A stretch of DNA of 64,000 nucleotides. Source: Streptomyces sp. SJL17-4. Lineage in GTDB: Bacteria; Actinomycetota; Actinomycetes; Streptomycetales; Streptomycetaceae. Below the pieces are notes generated by a model that was given only the letters and a program-made list of their open reading frames with translations, had not been told where the DNA came from and made no database searches. Made by a program: the position numbers and the translations under genes. Positions within the stretch are counted from its first letter, which is position 1. Each line of letters starts with the position of its first letter. This document shows, in pieces, positions 59,226 to 64,000 of this stretch. The DNA lies in NCBI RefSeq assembly GCF_036826855.1, contig NZ_CP104578.1, positions 8,242,501 to 8,306,500 on the forward strand. Direction: 5' to 3'.

Positions 59226-59507
59226 CTCCCTGACTTCCACCCCTGGTACGCACCCCGCCCGGGAGACCTACGCGCAAGCGCTGGAACCGGTGAGATCCGC
59301 GTTCCCGGAAGCCCTGGCACTGTCTACGCCGCTCCGAGTCTCATCGGCCACTACGTCGTCGACCACGACTACCTGCCGCCCCAGCCGTTCATTGAGGCAG
59401 TCCTCGCCTTCGACCCGTACGGAGCCTGGCAGGCAAGGTTTCCAGGCATCAGGTTCCCGTGGATACCGAAGGATGCGGTCCTTCGCCACGTCGACGACGA
59501 GGACTGA
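59225..59507 (+). pseudogene. Hypothetical protein cut by the IS relic
   Basis: From the IS boundary the frame reads PDFHPWYAPRPGDLRASAG, then IRVPGSPGTVYAAPSLIGHY and VVDHDYLPPQPFIEAVLAFD, ending RFPGIRFPWIPKDAVLRHVD. This is a well-formed C-terminus of a protein family I have seen in Streptomyces without a function. The start and N-terminal part are missing, replaced by the IS5-type relic. Confidence 0.6.
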
Positions 59508-59911
59508 TCGTTTCAGAATGACCGGGGGTGTCCCTACCCGATGATGATGCACGCGTGTTGGCGGAGCCCCCAGTGATCGCGTGCGAGTACCCGCTGAGAG
59601 GGCCGCTCAATCGGCACCCGGACCGGTGCCGTTGTCGTGCCTGCGCCATCGGTGAGCCCGGGTAGCATGCGCGTCTTGTCGGCGGACCGGGCCCGCAAGG
59701 ACATTCCGCCCCCGCCCCACCTGTGTGGGGGCGACGGTTCACATGAACGGCGGGCCCATGTCCTCCTGTCCGATCTGCTGGGCGAGCCACTCGGCGAAGC
59801 GGCCCCGACGCTTCCCACGCTCCAGGCCACGCCCGAGACGCTGACACGGCAACCGTCCACAGTCCTGCCGTCTTCGACGGGGGCCGACGTGGCCCGAAGA
59901 CGGCAGCCTGG
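59508..59911. other. 404-base gap without a supported gene
   Basis: No gene is supported. A short minus-strand frame ending near 59740 reads KRRGRFAEWLAQQIGQEDM, which looks protein-like and may be a small relic. A GC-rich hairpin (CCCCAC, loop, GTGGGG) at about 59715-59730 is a possible terminator for the lipoprotein gene. Confidence 0.4.
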
Positions 59912-60598
59912 CTAGGGTTTGGCGGGGGCGCACGACGCCAGGTCCTGGCCACCCGCCTTCCAGGACAGGTCCAGTTCGAGGGATTCCGTGACCACTCGCG
60001 TTCCCCTCCGCACCTTCACGCTCACCGCGCCCACCGTGATGTCGGGGAACTCGATGGCGTGGATCGTACGGCGCCCGTCCGCCATCACGCCGACGTCCCG
60101 CACACGGACCGGCTCACCGTTGCAGGTGACCGACTCCACCGTCTCGTGCTCCGCGCCGAAGACCACGTTCCATCCCGTCGCCATCATGCGGACCAACGGC
60201 ACGAGCCGCGGAGTCTCCGCCACAGGGGGCGTGTCCGGACGGGAAGCGCACGCGACGGACGTCATCCCCTGCGTCGTCGCGGCACCGTGACAGAGCCGGT
60301 CGTCCGCCGTCTCCCAGACGAAGAGCGCCCCATTGCTCCCCTCGGCGGCGACCAACAGACCGGGCTCGGCAGGGGAATTGGTGCCCGTGGCGGCGGTGAG
60401 CATCTTGCCTGTCGCCTGGGCGACGGCTTCGTCCGTGCTCGGCGATTCCACCGCCGAGGGCTCCGAACCCGCCGTCCCGAGCAGGCTCCCGCGCTCGGCC
60501 GTCGGCAGTGGCGACCTCGCCGGCTCCTCCGGACCTGCACAGGATGCCAACGCCAGGACAACGCATCCCACCGCCACTGGGGTCATCAGACTCCGCAC
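59912..60598 (-). CDS. Putative lipoprotein
   Basis: The 228-residue protein has a lipoprotein signal peptide ending in the lipobox LALASC (Cys around residue 20), after the hydrophobic run PVAVGCVVLALASC. The mature part has a Pro/Ser/Glu-rich spacer and a domain with LFVWETADDRLCHGAATTQG and VRRGTRVVTESLELDLSWKA. No family is recognised. The GTG at 60598 was chosen because GGAGGGG lies nine bases upstream, and the lipobox fixes the position. It is likely attached to the outer face of the membrane. Confidence 0.78.
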   Translation of the reverse strand: MRSLMTPVAVGCVVLALASCAGPEEPARSPLPTAERGSLLGTAGSEPSAVESPSTDEAVAQATGKMLTAATGTNSPAEPGLLVAAEGSNGALFVWETADDRLCHGAATTQGMTSVACASRPDTPPVAETPRLVPLVRMMATGWNVVFGAEHETVESVTCNGEPVRVRDVGVMADGRRTIHAIEFPDITVGAVSVKVRRGTRVVTESLELDLSWKAGGQDLASCAPAKP

Positions 60599-60874
60599 GG
60601 TTCCCCGCCCCTCCTTGCATCGCGCGACTACGCCACACCACACGACGCGCGCCACAGCGCACCGGTTCTCCCTCACCCACACGCGGCCCGTGCGGGAGCT
60701 GCCGCTCCGGTGTGGCGTCGTCCGTCGTCGTGACGTCGACACCGCACCACATGCCCTCCCTGGCCGGACCGGTGCGCATCTCCCCGCAGTCGAAGTTCGC
60801 TGCAGGCAAGACCTCGGCCACGTGCCGAACAGCTGGTGACGCTTCCTCAGGTGTCCGCTCCTCTACGGCAGGCG

Positions 60875-62206
60875 TCACAACACGTCGGGTGCACTCTCGT
60901 GGGCGGGCTCCTTGGCTTCCTTGGGTTCCTTGAAATCCTTGGGTTCTTCGCATGCCCGGTGTTCCGGACCGTCGGCCTGGGCAGCGGCACGCAGCGCCGC
61001 TTCGACCCGGCGGTTGCTGGTCATGGATGCCGTGACGGCCGTCATCGCCAGGAGGAGGACGGCGGCGGCGTAGAGCGGGGTGCGGATGTCGTAGGTGGTG
61101 GCCAGCCAGCCGCCGAGAAAGGCGCCGATGGGGGCGGCGCACATGGCCAGCATGCGGGAGGTGGAGGCGACCCGGCCCATGAGGTGGGCCGGGACGATCG
61201 CCTGCCGGAGGGAGGGCCCGAGCACCATCGTGGCGCCCATGCCGGCCCCGCAGACGGCGAGCGCCAGCCCAGCCACGTACGGGTTCGGGGCAGCGGCAAG
61301 GCCCAGAATGGCAAGCCCTTCGACGGCGGCTGTGCAGGTCAGTGCGGTGCCGGTGCCGAGTCGTCGGCCAAGGCGGGAGGCGATGCCGGCACCGAGCAGG
61401 CCGCCCGTGGCCTCCGCCGTGAGGAGCAGGCCGAAGCCGTAGGTGTCGATGCCGAGGCGGTCGTGCGCGAAGAGAGCGAGGACGGTCTCCACAGCGAGGA
61501 AGGCGACGTTACCGACCGCCGGGCGGAGCGCGAGCCCGAGGAGCAACCGGTCCCGGAAGACGTACGAGGCCCCGGCACGCGCCTGCCGAAGCAGCGGCTC
61601 GCGGACCTCCGGAACGGGTCGGGGCATGGCGGGTAGTGACCGTACGAGCAGGGCGGAGAGCAAGAACGACACCGCGTCGGCGACCAGCGGAACCGCCCGC
61701 CCGAGCCCGAGGAGCGCACTGCCCGCAGGCGGCCCCGCGAAGCCGGACATGGCGGTCTGAGCGCCTCGCAAGCGTGAGTTGGCGCGCTCCAGGAGTGCGG
61801 GGTCGCGGCCGAGTAGATCCGGCAGATAGGCCGTGGCTGCCGTGTCGAAGAAGAGTCCGCCGAGGCCGAGCAGGAAGGCGACGGCCGTGAGCAGCGGAAT
61901 GCTCAGTGCGTCGAGCGCGGCCGCCGCAGCCGGTATCGCGAGCAGCACCGCACGCGCCGCGTCCACGACCCACATCGTGCGCCGACGGTCCCAGCGGTCC
62001 ACCAGTGCGCCGCCGAGCACCCCGAAGAGCAGCCACGGCAGCGTTCCGGCGGCCGTGACGACAGCGAGTGCCATCGGGTCCCGCGTCAACGTCAACGCAA
62101 TCAGTGGCAGCGCGGCATGCGACACCCCGTCACCGAGCGAGGACACCGTCTGCGCAGTCCACAGCCGCCCGAACCCGGCAGGCAACTTCCCAACATCTGA
62201 GGTCAC
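60875..62206 (-). CDS. MFS transporter co-expressed with an ArsR-type regulator
   Basis: The 443-residue protein has about 12 membrane helices. It begins GFGRLWTAQTVSSLGDGVSH and reads GVLGGALVDRWDRRRTMWVV (motif A), then LPDLLGRDPALLERANSRLR, typical of the MFS_3/enterobactin-exporter-like group. The C-terminal tail is a charged repeat (EEPKDFKEPKEAKEPAHES). The GTG start overlaps the regulator stop by four bases (GTGA), so the pair is one operon. Export of a drug or metabolite under repressor control is the likely role; the substrate is unknown. Confidence 0.9.
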   Translation of the reverse strand: MTSDVGKLPAGFGRLWTAQTVSSLGDGVSHAALPLIALTLTRDPMALAVVTAAGTLPWLLFGVLGGALVDRWDRRRTMWVVDAARAVLLAIPAAAAALDALSIPLLTAVAFLLGLGGLFFDTAATAYLPDLLGRDPALLERANSRLRGAQTAMSGFAGPPAGSALLGLGRAVPLVADAVSFLLSALLVRSLPAMPRPVPEVREPLLRQARAGASYVFRDRLLLGLALRPAVGNVAFLAVETVLALFAHDRLGIDTYGFGLLLTAEATGGLLGAGIASRLGRRLGTGTALTCTAAVEGLAILGLAAAPNPYVAGLALAVCGAGMGATMVLGPSLRQAIVPAHLMGRVASTSRMLAMCAAPIGAFLGGWLATTYDIRTPLYAAAVLLLAMTAVTASMTSNRRVEAALRAAAQADGPEHRACEEPKDFKEPKEAKEPAHESAPDVL

Positions 62207-62739
62207 TTGACATCCCCCTCGGCCTGCGGGCGCGATGACGGGTGGAACAGTGCGAAGACGAGTGACGCGTCCGGCAGCGACGGATCGGACAGCTCCCGGT
62301 ACTCGTCCGCCAGCGCCTGCAGCCGCGCCCCCAGCTCCGCGAACTGCTCCTCGGTGAGCCGCAGATGTGCCATCCGTACGTGCCGCTCATCCACCGGCGA
62401 CGCCTCCAGATCCGCCACCGCATGGCGCATCAGCACATCCGGCCCTCCCTCGCCCGGATCCGGCAGCGCGATCGACCGCGCGGCCATCGCGTAGTACCGC
62501 TCGGTGACACCCCGCACCTTCCTCGTCCGCACCACCTTCACCAACCCGGCCCGCTCAAGGAGTCGCACGTGATAGCTGGAACTCCCCTTCGCGAGGCCCA
62601 TGCGCTCGGCGATCTGCGTGATCGTCGCGGGCTCGAAGCGGAGCACGGCCATGATCCGGTGGCGGGTGAGATTGGAGACGGCGCGCAGTTGCTCGTCCGT
62701 GGTGACGTGAAACGTCTCGGGAAGATCATCGGTAGGCAT
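62203..62739 (-). CDS. ArsR-type winged-helix regulator (HTH_20)
   Basis: The 178-residue regulator has the winged helix RAVSNLTRHRIMAVLRFEPA, then TITQIAERMGLAKGSSSYHV, then RLLERAGLVKVVRTRKVRG. The C-terminal half is helical and lacks the cysteine metal site of classical ArsR, so the signal is probably an organic ligand. ATG 62739 is taken as start; the frame extends to a TTG at 62775. A perfect inverted repeat begins seven bases upstream. It heads the operon with the MFS exporter and likely represses it. Confidence 0.9.
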   Translation of the reverse strand: MPTDDLPETFHVTTDEQLRAVSNLTRHRIMAVLRFEPATITQIAERMGLAKGSSSYHVRLLERAGLVKVVRTRKVRGVTERYYAMAARSIALPDPGEGGPDVLMRHAVADLEASPVDERHVRMAHLRLTEEQFAELGARLQALADEYRELSDPSLPDASLVFALFHPSSRPQAEGDVK

Positions 62740-62745
62740 GCGAGC

Positions 62746-62769
62746 AATGGTCAACGTTTCTTGACCATT
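62746..62769 (-). promoter_or_regulatory. Perfect inverted-repeat operator for the ArsR-type regulator
   Basis: AATGGTCAA (62746-62754) and TTGACCATT (62761-62769) are exact inverted copies separated by six bases (cgtttc). The site sits directly in front of the regulator start and should block transcription or translation of the operon when bound. Only the minus-strand operon is downstream. Confidence 0.8.
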
Positions 62770-63353
62770 AGGCAAGGGGATTTCGCGTGGACTACCGGAA
62801 TCTGCTGTCCGGCGCGCGAGAGCTTCCGTTCAAGCCCCCACACGCTTCCCCTTGGCTCGACCGTCTCGTCCCCTGCTGTCGGCGGCACCTGCCCGGCGCC
62901 GAGGGGGCCCCGTCGCCCGCACGTGATGACCTGCAGGGACTCACTACCGGAAGCCGCTCGCGACGGAGGCGGGGAAGGCCGGCCGGATTGTCAGACCGAC
63001 CTTGTGGCGTCGAAGGCGAGGGCTTGGCCGGCCGCCGGGCCTCTGGCGATCCGGAGCCGACCATGGGTGAGACCAAGGTCGACGGCCGCGACCGGGCGCG
63101 ACGGGCCGCTGGGTTTAGAGGGCGCCGCTGTCCGTGTCGCGCAGCGCACTGTCGCGGTGGCTGGGCCATCTGGCACCACCACAAGACCGGTGCTCCGGTC
63201 CTGTGACCGCTGACCGTCTTCGATAACTGACTACTGTCCTGCTGGCCGTAACGGACTACTGTCCCGCTGGCCGTCGAGGCCCCAGTGCGGGCCCCAGGGC
63301 GGGCCCAGGGTGGGCCCAGGGCGGGCCCCAGTGCGGGCCCCGGAGCGGATCTG
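62770..63353. other. 584-base gap with repeats but no supported gene
   Basis: Plus-strand and minus-strand frames are open here but none has convincing composition or a start site. A minus-strand frame at about 63000-63180 reads VAAVDLGLTHGRLRIARG and might be a small relic. The right third is repetitive (see next entry). Confidence 0.5.
63229..63342. repeat. 21-bp direct repeat followed by a GGGCCC-rich tandem array
   Basis: gactactgtcctgctggccgt at 63229-63249 recurs at 63254-63274 with one change. From about 63279 to 63342 units close to gggcccaggg follow each other six times. The array ends 12 bases from the stop of the acetyltransferase gene and may act as its terminator. Confidence 0.85.
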
Positions 63354-63926
63354 TCAGCGCAGGTCGAGTCGCATCAGGACCCGGGGGTGACCGGCCAGCA
63401 CGGACGTGGTGTCGGCGGCGTGAGTGAACCCGGCGCGTTCGAAGTTCTTCCGGATCCCGGCGTACGCCATCGTCATGTCGACCTTCGCGTCACCGCTGTC
63501 GAGCGGGTACGCCTCGATCGCCGGTGCGCCGTGGGTGCGGGCGAACTCGACCGCACCGGCAATGAGGGCGTGCGAAATCCCCTTCTTGCGATGACCAGGG
63601 CGTACGCGGATGCACCACAGCGACCAGACCGGCAGGTCGTCGACGTGCGGGATCTTACGGCTGCGCGCGAAGGAGGTGGCCGAGCGCGGTGCCACGGCGG
63701 CCCATCCGACCGGCTCGTCACCGTCGTAGGCGAGCACCCCCGGAGGGGTTGCCGACCGACACAGTTCGGCCACGTACTCACCGCGGGCCGGCCCACGGAG
63801 CTCGTTGTTGAGCTTGGAGGGGATCCGGTAGCTCAGGCACCAACAGACGTTGGCCCCAGGTGACTTCGGGCCCACCAGGGCGCGGACATCCTCGAAGACT
63901 GAAGCTGGGCGAACTGCGATGGTCAT
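63354..63926 (-). CDS. GNAT-family N-acetyltransferase
   Basis: The 190-residue protein has GNAT motif A in LWCIRVRPGHRKKGISHALI, where R-x-x-G-x-G/A binds the acetyl-CoA pyrophosphate (here R-P-G-H-R-K-K-G-I). It also has YDGDEPVGWAAVAPRSATSF and a late FERAGF strand. A Cys-Trp-Cys segment (GANVCWCLSYRIP) near residue 26 is typical of a GNAT subgroup in actinobacteria. The substrate is unknown. ATG 63926 is taken; an upstream frame to 63983 is unsupported. Confidence 0.88.
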   Translation of the reverse strand: MTIAVRPASVFEDVRALVGPKSPGANVCWCLSYRIPSKLNNELRGPARGEYVAELCRSATPPGVLAYDGDEPVGWAAVAPRSATSFARSRKIPHVDDLPVWSLWCIRVRPGHRKKGISHALIAGAVEFARTHGAPAIEAYPLDSGDAKVDMTMAYAGIRKNFERAGFTHAADTTSVLAGHPRVLMRLDLR

Positions 63927-64000
63927 GGCTCCACGATGCCACGGCGTACATGGTGGGCGCCGCTCAGGATCAAGTCCGGCCAAACCCTGCCGGCCAGTGC

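Noticed and set aside
59706..59735. CRISPR type I-E-like repeat (CCCCAC-loop-GTGGGG)
   Set aside because: Only one copy exists. No second copy lies about 61 bases away on either side and no cas gene is in the window.
62991..63182. Minus-strand frame MVVPDGPATATVRC.. as a small gene
   Set aside because: No ribosome site, no recognisable motif and weak composition; it could be a relic but is not supported as a gene.
1..64000. tRNA, rRNA, origin or plasmid partition signals
   Set aside because: I looked for conserved tRNA arms, DnaA boxes and parS-like sites and saw none that I could support by eye.

Overview
The window is very GC-rich, has strong codon bias at the third position, and carries many Streptomyces hallmarks: a conservon (cvnABCD with two P450 genes), SpoIIE-type phosphatases, DUF5709 and CsbD proteins, Ku, and a class IV lanthipeptide cluster. 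I read it as an accessory or arm-like part of a Streptomyces chromosome. It has many single-gene units, several decayed genes and a small insertion-sequence graveyard. I saw no rRNA, tRNA or CRISPR array. All identifications come from reading motifs; no database search was possible.

Layout. 1-5.8 kb: partial MerR regulator, SRPBCC protein, a STAS-like gene overlapping a gene with a Rho-GDP-dissociation-inhibitor-like fold, a deleted MFS relic, Ku, a DJ-1/PfpI protein and a zinc alcohol dehydrogenase. 6-16 kb: stress and redox genes (SpoIIE phosphatase with a repeat tract, small Rho-N-like protein, methyltransferase/CDGSH/iron-enzyme operon, DUF5709, F420-type oxidoreductase, TPP-enzyme relic, isochorismatase, VOC protein, two CsbD genes of which one is frameshifted, universal stress protein). 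16-25 kb: LysE exporter, membrane phosphatase, secreted phytase-like esterase, secreted nuclease with a LamG domain, hydrolase relic, DMT transporter.

25-30 kb is a complete venezuelin-like class IV lanthipeptide cluster on the minus strand: lanL synthetase, lanA precursor, then an ABC ATPase and permease, with a hairpin between lanA and the transporter. 30-42 kb holds a phosphotransferase, a putative PD-(D/E)XK protein, an ATP-grasp protein, a PadR-DUF1048-DUF1048 operon, two overlapping AlkB/2OG-Fe(II)-oxygenase-like genes of unknown role, a secreted I36-like inhibitor, an AraC regulator, and an Old Yellow Enzyme divergent from a MarR regulator. 43-50 kb holds a DHA2 MFS transporter and the conservon cvnA-B-C-D-CYP157-like-CYP154-like, whose genes all overlap by 1-20 bases.

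50-64 kb: methyltransferase, unknown membrane proteins, a decayed P450, an MpaB/Lcp-like oxygenase, GrpB protein, IS5-type transposase plus IS fragments and broken genes (55.4-59.5 kb), a lipoprotein, an MFS exporter co-transcribed with its ArsR-type regulator (clear operator), tandem repeats and a GNAT acetyltransferase. The most unusual items are the RhoGDI-like protein, the paired oxygenase-like genes and the P450 that lacks the ExxR arginine.
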